DNA from: Hyperoodon ampullatus
Lineage: Eukaryota > Chordata > Mammalia > Artiodactyla > Ziphiidae
Direction of reading: 5' to 3'
Length of the DNA stretch: 64,000 nucleotides
NCBI GenBank assembly: GCA_949752795.1
Contig: OX457062.1
Span: 88,959,777-89,023,776, forward strand
Shown here: piece after piece, positions 1 to 12,690 of the stretch
Layout of the letters: every line of letters starts with the position of its first letter
Position numbering within the stretch: the first letter of the stretch is position 1
Position numbers and translations under genes: made by a program
The notes under the pieces: generated by a model
The model's input: the letters and a program-made list of their open reading frames with translations, nothing else
Databases searched by the model: none
Told to the model about the DNA's origin: nothing

Positions 1-204
1 AGCACCCTCCAAGTATCCAGCAGGCTCCATTCCACTCTGCACACAGAATGCTCCTTAGGCAAAACCGGGAGAACTGCATCTCCTTGCTTGCATTTGCAGA
101 GCTAGCTGCCCACATCCCCCCATAGTGTGAGCAGGAGACCTGGGCTTGTGAGTGCTAAAATGCTATGGGGTGGGGGTAAGGGGGGTGGGGGTGGGGACAA
201 GATT

Positions 205-420
205 TAATAGAACTCAGGCTGTGAAGTCAGACAGACCCAGATTCAAATCCTGGCTCAGCCATTATATAGATGAGCTGACATCTGGCAAGTTATTTAACCT
301 CTCCAAGCCTCAGCATTCTCATCTGTACAACAGGATCACCATGGTACCTCTTCAGAGGGCCGGTGTAAGAATTAAAGGAGATAATTGATATAAAGTACTT
401 AACGCCATGCCTGGTAAAAC
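205..420 (+). repeat. MIR SINE
   Basis: Matches the MIR order: gattcaaatcctggctcagc, then a degenerate gcaagttatttaacctctcc, then a cctcag...catctgtac block and a final tacttaacgccatgcctgg. Ancient and noncoding. Confidence 0.75.
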
Positions 421-2469
421 ATTTTTGCTGCTTTGGTCACACTTCCCAAGGGGTCCCCAGTGTTGCAGAGTCTCACCTTCAGAATCTCACACCCAGCTAC
501 TGGCTGACACCCTGGTAACAAGGGTAGGGAGAGATCCCCCTTCCCGCTCTTCCAAGTATTTGCTAAAGAGTGCAGCAAGAGGCCTCCACAGAAGGCTGGG
601 AAGAACTTGCCACCCACTGAGAGGTCATGAGTTTGCACCCACCCTTGGAGATTTCAAAGCAAGTCAGTCCTGACCTTTCCGGAACGGTCAAATGGCAGTC
701 TTGCCAGGTGGCGAGAGAGTGAACAAATGGTCTCCCATGGCCCTCTGCCATGTGTTTCTCTGCCTGGACCCGGCAGGTTCGGCTCAATGGTCAGCCAACA
801 CGGGATGAGGTCTGGAGGTGTGGTGACTCACCTGAAAATGAATCGGAAACCACAGGTAGAGGCCCTCAGTCACATCTATGAAAGGCCTGGAAGCCAGAAA
901 CAGGGTAGACAGCCCTCTCCTCAAATGTGAAGTCTCAGCCAGTGGTGAGCTGGTGACCCTGTTCTCGGGAAGGAGAGCGGGCGGGGGAAGAGCCCTGACG
1001 GCCCCTCTGCCGATGGCCCCGGTGTGACTACTCCCACCGTGGTCGATTTGAGGCTGCCTATGTGGCATCATGGAACGCAGTTGTCAGTGAAAAAAATGTT
1101 GCCTGCCATACCAGTAAACAGAGGATGTTGCAGCCATCGAGCCATCACATTACAGCTGCCCCTACAGTGGGCCCTGAGGGAACTCAGGATAGAAACAGGA
1201 TGCCCACCATCTAGCAGTCAGCCACGGCAGTAATCCCGACGGTGCGCCCTGGGCATACTCAGGATAAGACAGCACGGGAGATGGGCCTCACAGAGCTGAG
1301 GTGCATATCAAAGGAATGAGCCCAAACTTTTGCATCTTCCCATATAGAGAAAAGCAGAAAAGTACTAAATTCCTTAACTTGAGATGCCTGGTTTCCTTTA
1401 AGTTACCGTAATCTTTTGATGTTCAGACTACCTGGTCTTTTTTGCAAAAACTCCTCTCTATACTGGCTCCCCACCGGCCTCTTCCAAGCAGTCTCTCAGA
1501 GCTATCTGAGGGGCTGCGTCTCAGGTTTAGATCTTCAGTTTTGTCTGCCAAATAAAACGTAATTCTCAACTTTTCTGTCGTGCATTCTTTTCAGTCAACG
1601 CAGTAATGGGAAGAGATACCCACGTTGTCCCTCCCAAGCTGGTGCTAGGTCCCCACTCCACCGGCTGAATGCAGCCTCTATCCCAGGCCCACAGGACAGG
1701 ACAGGGGACCAGGGTTCTGGGCTCCAGTCCCACCTGAGTCCTTGTGGAAAACAGGCCCTGGGCAGCTTGCCCTGAGACCAGTTCTTCCTTCTACTGAGTT
1801 GCCACCTGCCTGCCTGTAATCTGCACCCCCGTCCGACCTCTTGCCAAAGCCCTGCGGTCAGTCTCCTCTCTCCTACCTGCCCGACCCCAATCCTCACCTG
1901 TGCCTCTTTCGGCCAGGCTTCCAGTCCCTTGCTGGCCTGGCTCCATCCTCCAGGTGCTCCCAGCTTTGTCCGTGTGCCCCTTAAAGGAGGGCTTACAGAG
2001 CTGCGTGCCACCTTCCCTGTGTTCTGAGCAGTGCCAGATGGAAACTTCCATCCTCTGCTTGAACTGGATGTGTCGTGAGAGGCTTTTTATCTGGTTCTGT
2101 CTGAATAGTTGTTCTGACTCCTGACTAGTTTCGAAGACCCTCGAGAGGGAGTCTTAACCTCCTTTCCCTGCCCAGTTCCTAGTATTCACCCTGCACTCAC
2201 TCTGCAGTTACTCACAGCAGCTGGCGAGGTTGGCAATGACCATCTTCAAGCCTTTTGTTCTTCTGATGCTGCACAGCACCAGCCTGGGACCTACACTACC
2301 ATGCCAGCCAGGAGTGGCAGCCCCATTAGGACCACCACGACCCAGGGAGCTGGACACAGCCACCCCCGAGCTGCTATGGGCATCATCTTTACAACAGTTT
2401 GGAAGAAGCCTTGATTCAAACTACAGAACCAGAGCCCTCAGGCAAACCTCCTGCCTAGAAAATTTTATT

Positions 2470-2695
2470 CTTTTTTTTTAATATTTATTTGTTTATTTGG
2501 CTGCATCAGGTCTTGGTTGCGGCACGTGGAATCTTCGTTGCAACAAGCAGGCTTCTCTCTAGTTATGGCACATGGACCCTAGAGTGCACGGGCTTAGTTG
2601 CCCCGTGGCATGTGGGATCTCAGTTCCCCAGCCAGGGATCAAACCCACGTCCCCTGGGTTGGAAGATTTTTAACCACTGGACCACCAGGGAAGTC
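2470..2695 (-). mobile_element. CHR-family tRNA-Glu SINE, antisense
   Basis: Begins with a T-run (the reverse of the A-rich tail) and ends with accaccagggaagtcc, the reverse of the SINE head. Imperfect target-site duplications flank it: cctagaaaattttatt at 2454-2469 and cctagagaatgttat at 2696-2710. It is an older, CHR-1-like copy. Confidence 0.85.
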
Positions 2696-2744
2696 CCTAG
2701 AGAATGTTATCCTTGCCTTGACTTGTAGCACACCCCTGCTCTTT

Positions 2745-2866
2745 TTTTTTTTTTTTTTTGGCCACGCCGCGCAGCATGTGGGATTTTAGTCCCCCGACCA
2801 GGGATCGAAACTGTGCCCCCTGCATTGGAAGCACAGAGTCCTAGCCACTGGACCGCCAGGGAAGTC
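2745..2866 (-). mobile_element. Short CHR-family SINE, antisense
   Basis: A compact tRNA-related SINE of about 120 bp: T-run, ggccacgccgcgcagcatg, then the reverse of the head (gaccgccagggaagtcc). Exact 14-bp target-site duplication cacccctgctcttt at 2731-2744 and 2867-2880. Confidence 0.88.
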
Positions 2867-4119
2867 CACCCCTGCTCTTTATAACAGTATATTATGTTAC
2901 TGTTTTAACTAACTCTCATGTATGGGGCACTTGCAAGGCACCCAGCCTTGGTTGCGTGCCTTTGGGCAGGTAATAGGGACACACCTCTCCTTACCTCCCA
3001 GCGCTCCGCAGCAGTCTCCACTCCTCATCACAGACCAGGAGGTCTGCATTTCACAGATCAAGGAAACAATGAAGGTGGACCCTCAGATCAAGAGCCCAGG
3101 AACAGTGGAAGGCTCCACACGACTGTGTGACAAGTCCCATGGACCGTGGGGTCAATGGTCCAAGCTTCCTGGGCTGGCTTCCCTTGGTCTCAGGAGCAGG
3201 GAGATGACCTGGCTGTCCCGTCCAAAGCCTGTAAGCCAGGACAGCTCAGGACTTCCTGCTCATCAGGCCCCTGGGTTTAAAGGCCCCTCTGTGTCTTAGA
3301 CTAGCCTGCCTCACTGTGCCCTCCGGCCAGAGAACTTTCTCCAGATTAATCAGAGGTATAAATCCTCCTGTAGGTCAGATCTGAGCCACCAGCCTCCTTC
3401 CCATGGCTATGATGTCCTCTGTGGACTGGACGGAGCCCAAGTCAAGGTCCCTGGTGGTTTCTTATGGGCAACAGGTCACACCTGTTGGGATCATGGATCC
3501 CACCGCCCACATGTACTGAAACTTTTGAGCTCCATTGCCCCCAGACAGAGGAGGAGTGGTCCAGGTCTTTCCTGGTACCACCCACGCCTGCTCCCAGAAG
3601 TAGTAAACAGCCCACGGGTGACCCAGCCAGCAGGTGGTGAACAAATAACATTTTCTCTTGAGGGGTGAATGGTTTAGGTGTCATCTGGAGTCTGGAATTC
3701 CTTCCCATTCTCCCACCGTGATATGCAAGCATGCGCCTTCCTCTCCCTCTCTCACACCGTCTCAGCAACCTCACCCTCTGCCCTGGCAGGGTTGCCAAGT
3801 TGATAGCCCCGAATGGGGTCACCTCTCCGGGGCTCGGCTACTGATGTGTGCAGAGCTCTAGCAGCCCCTGGCACGCCCATTAGCAATCAGCCTCCTGCTG
3901 GGCTGGCCTCATGATAAATAAACTTTCATGCTCTTACTAAGTGATGGCTGGTGGTTCAGAATTGCTACCCTGGAACTGTTTGAGGTTGATTCCTTAATCA
4001 AAGCTCTCAGGCTCTCCTCCAGCCCCTCACCGCTGAAAGGTTATCGTTAAAGAGAAGAAAGGCGCTTTGATTTCTGTTGCTGGGCTGCCAGCTTGGATCT
4101 GGGGCTCTGGGGGGAGGCG

Positions 4120-4310
4120 GGGAGGCTTGGTTTTACCCCAAGCCTTGTGTGCAAATCTTAGCTCTGCCAGCACCAGCTGGGCGACTTGGGGCAAGTCACA
4201 GAGCCTCTCTGATCCTCTCTGTACTCTCCTCTGGGGCTGTCTCAGGTATGATGAGGCTCAAGGAGACCTTGTGTCTGACGGGTGCTTCTAAGCCTGCCAA
4301 GCCCTGTTAA
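4120..4310 (+). repeat. MIR SINE
   Basis: Recognised from the core agctgggcgacttggggcaa, followed by gtcacagagcctctctgatc and the degenerate MIR tail. Boundaries are approximate. Confidence 0.6.
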
Positions 4311-5817
4311 GTGTGTTAGTCCTGATAACCAGTCACAGCCATATTCTCAGACCCATGTTCAAGTCCCTTAGGGGCAAGGGGCTTCCATGGAGCTTTCTGG
4401 AAATAGTGGACCTTCCATAAGGCACCTTGGACAAGAACAGGGGATTAGAACCAGCCCGTGGCATTCACCCGAACCCACTCCCAGAGGTATCCCCCAGGAA
4501 GTGCTCAGCCGGTGGACCTGCCTCACTGCCTTCCTCGCCTCCCCCTCTCCTGTCCACATCTGTGCTTTTTGACGGCAAGAGAAACATGGGGCTAGGGCCT
4601 CCATGTAGCTAGATAAATAATTACTAAATAAATAAATCAATAAAAATAAACAAAGAAAGCCTCCAAGGAGCTTGAATTGCTGCCGTGCTGACAGGTAACT
4701 GGCAGATTCGATTTCATTATAAGATGCAGAGCTGTAATGGGGTGTGTGGACCTCAAGGAGGATTGCAGTAAAGAGAGGACAGCAGGGCTCCCTGCCTTCC
4801 CCGCCGGCTCCTCTACGAGCCCCACCATCCACTCTTCTGCCTTGCCGGGTGGGCGGGAAGCTGGGCACTGCCCTGGGGGACGAGGTCTGGCCAAGCCTGG
4901 TCCTCCCCTCCTCGCCAGCCCCACCCGCAAAACGGCCCAAGTCACGATGCGCTAGTGGATGGCCCTAGGTCGGAAGTGTGGACGGAGGGCGGAGTCAGGA
5001 GGGCTACACACTCACCCACACTCTCCTCCTCTGCCCCAGGGGAAGGTGTGCAGCTTCTGGATGGACACAGCCCACGCAGCCAGGCACGGCATGGTGACCG
5101 GCCTGTGAACAAGGCAGCTGTGACTGTCCTGGCCTGGGGACAATAACGTGCCATCCCCTGGCCTCCCTGCTGTCCTGCTTTTCTACCCAGAAAGCGGAGG
5201 AAGCGCCCTCTAGCTCACTGAGCCCTAGTCTACCCCCTTCCATCCCAAAGACCCTAAAAGACCCTACACGCCCCACACTCCTCGGACACACTTCCCTTCT
5301 TTCTGCCCTCTTCCCGTGTGCCAGGTGAGAACTGATGTCTCCCTCCACCCCAGCCCTGTCCAGTGGGATGTGGGCTTGAGGACAAAGGCTGGCCATTCCC
5401 GCCTGACTCCAGTGAGAAATGCTTTAAATCCAGCTCATGGCCTTTATGGGACCTTCTTGGTTCTTCCTCAGCCTTTATGATTTTATTTGGGCCATAAGCG
5501 GGTGACGGGGGGTTTGTAAGCACAAAACTAAACAGCGGCAGTGCTCCTGCTGTCCTCCACCCCCACTCCCACCCCTCCTTGCTTCCCTGCCCTACCCTCA
5601 CCCCCTGCCTCTCTGGAGGCCACCCTTCCTTCTCCAGGCATGGACTCACCAGGGACCTGGCTCCCACGAGGGCTTCTCAGAGCCCCCCGACCACCTGGCA
5701 GTTCTGACCTAATTGGCCAGCACCCTCTGGACACACGTGGTCCCCTTCCTCCCACTGGGGCCTGTGCGGGTCACCTGAGCTGTGTGTGCAGCATCTAGGC
5801 TGCATCCTGGCAGAAGG

Positions 5818-5955
5818 GCACAGCCTGGGCTCTGGGGTCACATGGACCTGGATTTGAATCCCGGCTCCTCCCCTTCCCAGGTGTGTGACTTCAGAAAAAT
5901 CACCTAACTTTCCTGAGCCCCACCTGATCAATGGGGCTATGAACCTGTGTGAATA
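5818..5955 (+). repeat. MIR SINE
   Basis: Contains the MIR block ggatttgaatcccggctcc, then tgtgtgacttcag and a diverged cctgagccccacctgatcaa. Confidence 0.65.
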
Positions 5956-6599
5956 GCAAACCACAAATCAGTCTTACATTCATAGCCTCTTATGGGGGCT
6001 CTGCCTTCTGGCTTTAGATCTGGTATTGAAGAGAAGGGCAGGGGACAGGGTGGGAGCACGTGGATGTGGGGAGACCTTGCAGGCCTCCCACTGCCCTCAG
6101 CCTTAGTCGTGGGGGACTTTTTTGGTCCTACTAGAAAAAAGAGAGGAGGGATGCCCTCTTTCTGCCTGGCCTCCCAGCGTGACTGACTGCCTGTACCAGG
6201 CTGAGCTTCCCCAGGGGCAGGGCCACAGCTCTCGAGCATCAGCCCCATTCAAACATTAGTCACCAACCCCCAACTTTCTCGTAGGAAAAGTCTAAAAGCC
6301 TTCCGGGGCTATGGCCTTCAGCCGTCCCCGTTCCTCACAGGATAAGTAGACTGATGGCAGGCCAGGGCGTGGAGGGGTGGCCTTCGTGATCTCGTTTCTC
6401 TGTCAGGCTCCTCCACAGAGCAATTAAGCACTGGGATTAGATATCCTAAATCAGAGATGGCTGAGGTTTTCTTGTACATCTGATAAAACTGCTTCCCATA
6501 AAATTTCTCCACCAACATTATTAAACTTCCCCCAATTCCCTGCACCTCTCACAAAAAGATTACACTAGTAGCACGAAGAACCTCGTTTATCATCAGTTT

Positions 6600-6765
6600 T
6601 CTTGGCCTCCACATTTACTAGCTGTTTGACCCTGAGTGAATATTTAATCTTTTGGATTTCCAGTTTCCTATTATTAGGAACAATAATAGTACTTACCTTA
6701 CAGACTTTTTACGATAGAAAATAATGCTTGCGAAGTATTCAGCCCAGAGACTAATCAATCATAAA
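6600..6765 (+). repeat. MIR SINE fragment
   Basis: MIR order from tactagctgtttgaccctga through aataatagtacttaccttac to a diverged tail. AT-rich and old. Confidence 0.6.
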
Positions 6766-7194
6766 TCATCAGTAAATGGCAACTTTAATTGCGTTGGTGA
6801 ATTAAGTGAGCTTGGCCCCACGGTGGGTGATACCAGCCAGTGGAGAGGGGCGAGGCGAGGCTGCGTCCAGCCCCCAGGGGAGGGGCGGGCAGCCAGTGTC
6901 CCAATCCAGGGTGCAGAGGGGTGTGGTAGACTCTGCTGACCCTGGGGGCCACACTGATGCCCAAGTGGCCCGGAGGAAGGCCACGTCCGGAGTCAGCTGG
7001 TGGCCGCGTTGGAACTCTAAGCAATTCATCAGCTGGGAGAAAGACCCCCAGGCAGCATCTGAGGGTAGGGGAGGAACCCAGCCTCGAAGAGAGAGATAAG
7101 AAGGACGACAGAGCCAGGCAAGGTCTCAGAGAAACAGCCTGGGGTCTGAGACTCGGAATCGGTGAGGAGTCGTATCTCACAGAGAAGGGAGACC

Positions 7195-7365
7195 AGCATG
7201 GAAGCCACCAGGCGTGGAGTCAGGCACACAGGTGTGCCCAAGCTTCACCACTCACAGCTGAGGGACCCTGGCAAACTCCTTACCCATCTAAAATGTCCAG
7301 TTCTTTATAAACAAAGACAACAATAGTAATACCTAGCTTCATAACGTCTGTCTGAGGGTGAAACA
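7195..7365 (+). repeat. MIR SINE fragment
   Basis: Diverged MIR: ctgagggaccctggcaaact, then caatagtaatacctagc. Boundaries are uncertain. Confidence 0.5.
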
Positions 7366-7826
7366 AGAAGAGGAAAGTAAATTCCCAGGGCTGTCTTTTT
7401 TCCTGCCCACGAGGTACAGACTCGGGGCAGTGAGCAGAGATTTGGAGAAGCTGGAGGACTGGGGACCACATGGGATCCTGCAGGCACAAGGGATCTGGGG
7501 CCAGGAACAACACAGACAGTCATGGGCCCCACAGCTGGTGGTGAGGAATTTGCTGATATGCTGCCTGCCTTGGCCACACTGGGGTAGGGCCATGCCAGGT
7601 GGTAAATGGCACGGCTGAGGCAGCTGAGAAGGCGGGGTCTGGCAAAGGGCTGCCCCGACTTTGGTCCTTGCCATTGTAGGGAGCCGCAAGGCGCTTACCA
7701 TCTGGGGCCCGAAGGAGCCTTGCTCCCTGCAGGAGGTAGTGAGGATGGGCTGGTGGCCACAAAACTTTTTTGGAATTATCACAACGCTTGCCAGCTCTTC
7801 CTAAAAGAGGGTCACTAGATGTGAGC

Positions 7827-8041
7827 TTTTTTTTTTTTTTTTTTTTTTTTGCGGTACGCAGGCCTCTCACTGTTGTGGCCTCTCCCGTTGTGGAGCACAG
7901 GCTCCGGATGCGCAGGCTCGGCGGCCATGGCTCACAGGCCCAGCCGCTCCGTGGCATGTGGGATCTTCCCGGACCAGGGCACGAACCTGCGTCCCCTGCA
8001 TCGGCAGGCGGACTCTCAGCCACTGCGCCACCAGGGAAGCC
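7827..8041 (-). mobile_element. Young CHR SINE, antisense
   Basis: A little-diverged full-length copy in reverse: a 22-base T-run, gcggtacgcaggcctctcac, the reverse of the body and gccaccagggaagccc. Exact target-site duplication ctagatgtgagctttt at 7815-7830 and 8042-8057. In the gene's sense direction the T-run followed by cgcag looks like a splice acceptor (see findings). Confidence 0.92.
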
Positions 8042-9296
8042 CTAGATGTGAGCTTTTTATGTAATTCATTGTTTTAAAAAATTTAATTTAAGACCACGGG
8101 TGTTTCAGATTTCTCTTAGAAGAATTTAATTGGTATGTAATAGCATAGTTAATTAAATACAAATCAATAGTTTAAGAGAACTAATTGATACTTAACATGA
8201 ACGGTGAAAAACTTAGTTCGAATATAATTAACTCATTAAATAAGCAATGAAAGAGCAATTATGTCTTTACAACAATGTAAAGTTTATAGTGCTTTAATAA
8301 ACTTAGCATTAGCAAGCAATGCAATTCAAAAATTATGAAACAGGTATTATTGGTCTATTAAACATTTATTACTTGTCCTAGAGGCCCAGAGCCATGCACT
8401 AGACAGGATTAATAAACCTTTACTATCCCACTCTTCAGGACTCTTTCCTAGAGAGGTTGATCGGAAAACTGTGATCTTTGCATGATTTATGGGCACCCTT
8501 ATTGCCTGGGATGTGAGTAATTATGCTGAAAACAGGACTAGGCAGACCCGATGCAGAAAACAGTTTAGCAGAATCATGGTGAGAACTTGCCAAACATGAG
8601 ACTCCAGCATCCTGCCACCAGGGGGCGATCACCGGGCAGGATGGCTTGTGATGAACAGTCACTTATGAGAGAGGCCATGGGTACAGACACCCAACCAAGG
8701 CAAACCCCAGACAAATCTGCAGCCCCCAGGTCCTTTAGGAGGGCCACCCCACCACCTGAGCTCCTTTTTCCTCCTCGGGACCCCTACAGCAATGATTGCC
8801 GTTCATGTAGAAATGACTCCGGCCCTGCCTCATGACGCTTCTTTAACTGAACCATTGCTTGTCTTTGACTCTACATTTTCACAGGTGTATGCCTTACATA
8901 ACCAACTGGATCATAAGCTCATTGGGAGAGGAAGCTTGTGTTACATATTTTTGTCTTGAGCATCGTGCCTCTTGAGTGTTCGTGGGTTGGATTTTATAGC
9001 TGTCACATTTTGTAAATACTTGCTGGTTATGGAGGGGTGGTAGCCGTACTATAGCAGAGGTTACCTGTATCATCCCACTGCTTTTTACATAATTCATCAC
9101 ATTATGAATTGGTCTACAGATCAAGATATTTGCTCTCCAAGGTCCGTGAAGCTGGTTAAAAGTGTATTTCTTCAGATCTGAACTTTTGCTCATGTAATCA
9201 CCCAGGACCTGTTCACTTGGGGATCCTTCAAATACAGGAAGCCCAAAATGCACCGTTGTCACGCGTAACCTCATAGGCTTCCTTTGTCAATCACTT

Positions 9297-9572
9297 TTTT
9301 TTTTTTTTTTTTTGGCTGCTTTGGGTCATCGTTTTGGTGTGTGGGTTTTCTCTAGTTGCAGTGAGCAGGGCTACCCTTCGTTGTGGTGCACGGGCTCTAG
9401 GCACGTGGGCTCAGTAGTTGCAGCACGCAGGCTCTAGTGTGCAGGCTCAGTAGTTGTGGTGCACGGGCTTAGTTGCTCCGCAGCATGTGGGATCTTCCCG
9501 GACCAGGGATCGAACCCGTGTCCCCTGCATTGGCAGGTGGGTTCTTAACCACTGCACCACCAGAGAAGTCCC
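9297..9572 (-). mobile_element. CHR-family SINE, antisense (long, CHR-1-like)
   Basis: T-run, ggctgctttgggtcatcg, repeated agtagttg...cacgggct blocks and the reversed SINE head. Target-site duplication tgtcaatcactt at 9285-9296 and 9573-9584. Confidence 0.9.
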
Positions 9573-9942
9573 TGTCAATCACTTCTGACCCAGACCCCTC
9601 ACTTCCTGCAATCTTCCCCACTAAAGACCTTGTGGTTATCATTGTCCCCTTCGTCTGCATGAGCCACTCTGATGCTTAGCCCCATTGCCTCGGTCAAGAA
9701 CATCTCTCCGAGTCACCATTTCCTCTCAGTCGCCAGCACCTCTGATCCTGTGGCCCCGCCTGTGACACCCCCTGGCTGGTCCTCCTGACTCACTTCACTC
9801 CTCCAGCCCAGCTGACTTGTCTCTGCCACACTGACCTTCAAAGATGCCACCTAACAGCTCATTATATCACCTTGGACAGGGTACTTCACCTCCCTGAGTC
9901 TCCCCTTTCATAGCTGTTTAAAAAAAAAAAAAAAAAGGAGGG

Positions 9943-10198
9943 GGGCTTCCCTGGTGGCGCAGTGGTTGAGAGTCCGCCTGCCGATGCAGGGGAAACGGGT
10001 TCGTGCCCCGGTCTGGGAAGATCCCACATGCCGCGGAGTGGCTGGGCCCGTGAGCCATGGCCGCTGGGCCTGTGCGTCCGGAGCCTGTGCTCCGCAACGG
10101 GAGAGGCCACAACAGTGAGAGGCCCACATACCACAAAAAAATAAAAAATAAAAAAAAATAAAAAATAAAAAAAAAATAAAAAATCTAAAAAAAAAAAG
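9943..10198 (+). mobile_element. Young CHR SINE, sense, with A/T-rich tail
   Basis: Full-length copy starting gggcttccctggtggcgcag. It ends in an unusually long tail (about 10133-10198) of A-runs broken by single T residues. It is inserted into an A-run that serves as the target duplication (a-run plus ggagggg on both sides). Confidence 0.92.
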
Positions 10199-10319
10199 GA
10201 GGGGAAGGAAAGGAATTTGATGATCTCTAAACCCCAGTCTGATACTCTGTTTCTGTTTCCTGAACTCTCCCTCATCAGTACTTCATTCGAGGCCCTTTTC
10301 ATCCAATGCTGTCTCATTG

Positions 10320-10430
10320 GATTTGCATGGCAACCATGTGAGACGGGTTTTACTACCAGTATCCATATTTCGTAGATGAGAAAACTGAAGCCCGGAGAAG
10401 CCCTGAGGACTGTTAAGGGCCGAAGCGAGG
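10320..10430 (-). repeat. MIR SINE, antisense
   Basis: Contains the reverse-MIR block cgtagatgagaaaactgaag, followed by a diverged tail. Confidence 0.55.
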
Positions 10431-10689
10431 CTCCAGCTGGCAGTGGTGGTTTTACAGCACACGTGGCCTCCCCTACCCCCCAGGACCCCCCTGTGACTCC
10501 AGCCAGGTCCAGCTGACGTCTTCTCCACCTGCTCTCTGGAACCATCTGGGGAGCTATTTTCAGCCTCTGCACTGCTCTCCTGTGTCAAGATGGTGGGGAT
10601 GTGGAGGCTCTGAATGTCCTTCTGAGAAGCCCAGGGTCCTTTCACCTGCTTTCTCCTCTCAGGCTGTCTTGGGAGAGCAGGAAGAGGGG

Positions 10690-11000
10690 ATGTCAGCCCA
10701 TCGCCTCCCGCCAGGAGTGTTGCAACAGTCTCCCAGCTGCGCTCCCTTGTCTGGTCTTACCTTCTCCCAGCCATCATCTGCCCCAGTACTAATAGGGTCT
10801 TTATGAGATGCAAGTCTGGCCTTTCTTCTGCTAAGCATTCTGTAGGAAAAGTCCAGACTCCTAGGCAAGGCTCACCAGGTCCTCCAGATCTGGTCCCTGA
10901 CTCTGTCTCCTGCCTTGTCTCACTTTCTCTTCTCCCAAAATCTTTGCTGTATCCACACCAAACTGCCTGCCCATCATGCTCTATTTCTTGTTAGGTAGGC
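10690..11000 (+). repeat. L2 LINE fragment
   Basis: Diverged L2 3' region. The order gcaacagtctcccagctgcg, then agtccagactcctaggcaag, then ccaggtcctccagatctggt parallels the L2 consensus as I remember it. Confidence 0.5.
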
Positions 11001-11140
11001 TTCTGGGTACATGCTCCATCTAAGAGCTTCAGGTGGTAAAGGGTTAGTCCTCAGCAGGCACCCCTGAACCATTGTGACTGGGCAAGTTGGGGACAGAAGG
11101 GCCCTCAGGTGCACCGAATAGTCTCAGAAATGGTGAGGGA

Positions 11141-11569
11141 TAGCCATAAAAAAGGGCAAAATAATGCCATTTGCAGCAACATGGATGGACCTAGAGATTG
11201 TCATACTGAGTGTTATTGCTTATATGTGGAATCTAAAAGAAAGGGTACAAATGAACTTATCTACAAAACAGAAATAGAGTTACAGATGTAGAAAACAAAC
11301 TTATGGTTATGAGGGGGTAAAGGGAGGGAGGGATAAATTGGGAGATTGGGATGGACACATACACACTACTATATATAAAATGGATAACTAATAAGGACCT
11401 ACTGTATAGCACAGGGAACTCTACTCAATCCTCTGTAATGGCCTATATGGGAAAAGAATCTAAAAAAGGGTGGGTATATGTATAACTGATTCACTTTGCT
11501 ATACACCTGAAACGAACACAACATTGTAAATCAACTCCACTCTGATAAAAATTTTTAAAAAGAAAGAAA
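11141..11569 (+). mobile_element. 5'-truncated L1 LINE 3' end
   Basis: Starts in the last codons of ORF2 (the block ccatttgcagcaacatggat) and runs through the 3' UTR (ctactgtatagcacagggaa) to an A-rich tail. Target-site duplication gaaatggtgaggga at 11127-11140 and gaaacggtgaggga at 11570-11583. Dead copy, in the gene's sense orientation. Confidence 0.9.
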
Positions 11570-11989
11570 GAAACGGTGAGGGAGAAGGACCTGGTACCTG
11601 TCCATTGTCAACAGCTCAATCCGTGGTTACTTCACAGCTCATTTGTTTCCGGCTGGGGCAATAAGCAAGCACTCTTCTAGCCAATGTCATCCTCACGCTG
11701 GCAGCAGGAATGCTCACAGCATCCTGGATTGACACCAAGACCCATAGCTGCCCTCCCTCCCCACCCGCCCTCTTTCCCATCACCTCTTGTGCCACCACCC
11801 CCGTTGTCCCAACTTAGCAGACCCTCTGGCTTCTCTCCAATCAGTTGGTGCCTCTCACAAGCCTTTTGAGTGGTCATGCGATGCTGCTCTCTGCATCCCC
11901 TGTGACCAAGGGATGGGAGTCAAAGAGTCTTGGCCAATGGAAATAGCCAGGTCCTATAGAAGACCAGCTTCTCTCCTCTTCCTGTCTAT

Positions 11990-12366
11990 GTTACCTTGCT
12001 AGGGCTGATGTGACAAAGAGTCACAGACTGGGTGGCTTAAACATCAAAAATGTATTGCCTAGCAGTTCTGGAGGCTAAAAATCCACAAAAGATGTTGGCA
12101 GAGTTGGTTCCTTCTGAAGGCTGTGAGGAAAGGCTCTGTTCTAGGCCTCCCTTCTTGGCTTATTGATGGCCGTCTCCATGTTTATATGTGTGTCTGTCCC
12201 AAATTTCCCCTGTTTATGAGGACGCCTGTCAAATTGGATTAGGGCTCCCCAATGACCATTTTAACTTGATTACCTCGGTCAAATCTCTTTGTCCAGATAA
12301 AGGCACATGCTGAGGTATTGAGGTTACGACTTCAACATCAGATTTGGGGGGACACAGTTCACCCCA
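11990..12366 (-). mobile_element. MLT1-type MaLR solo LTR, antisense
   Basis: In reverse this is the MLT1 LTR layout: cagactgggtggcttaaac, then gcagttctggaggctaaaaa, then cacgacttcaaca-like sequence and gggggacacagttcacccc. It is an ancient ERVL-MaLR solitary LTR with no coding capacity. Confidence 0.7.
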
Positions 12367-12454
12367 CGGTCCCAGCCAGGACCACTGATCTCTGCTGTCT
12401 CTTCTCTGTCTTGAATCATGGCATCAGCAGCCCTGGGATCCCAGAACCTACCCT

Positions 12455-12690
12455 AAGAATTAGCCAGCAATCAGACCTGGATTCTAGCCTGAGCACTATT
12501 ACCAACTGTGCTTTGGCTTTGAATTGTCATTTTACTTTTCGGAGCCTGTTTCTGAAACCAAAATGGAGGAAATCATGTCTGCCTTTCCTGCTTCACAGAG
12601 CTCCTGTGAACACCCAGTAAGATAGTGACTATGACAGCATCATGAAAGACTAAGTGTCCCACAAATGTGAGGTAATATCACTGCACTATC
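12455..12690 (+). repeat. MIR SINE (diverged)
   Basis: MIR-like order with cagacctggattctagcctg, a diverged cctgtttctgaaacc block and a tail with gctcctgtgaacaccc. Confidence 0.5.

Noticed and set aside
9886..10572. 228-codon reverse frame over a SINE
   Set aside because: The predicted peptide is the reverse translation of the CHR SINE and its A-rich tail, and the same peptide recurs at every copy.
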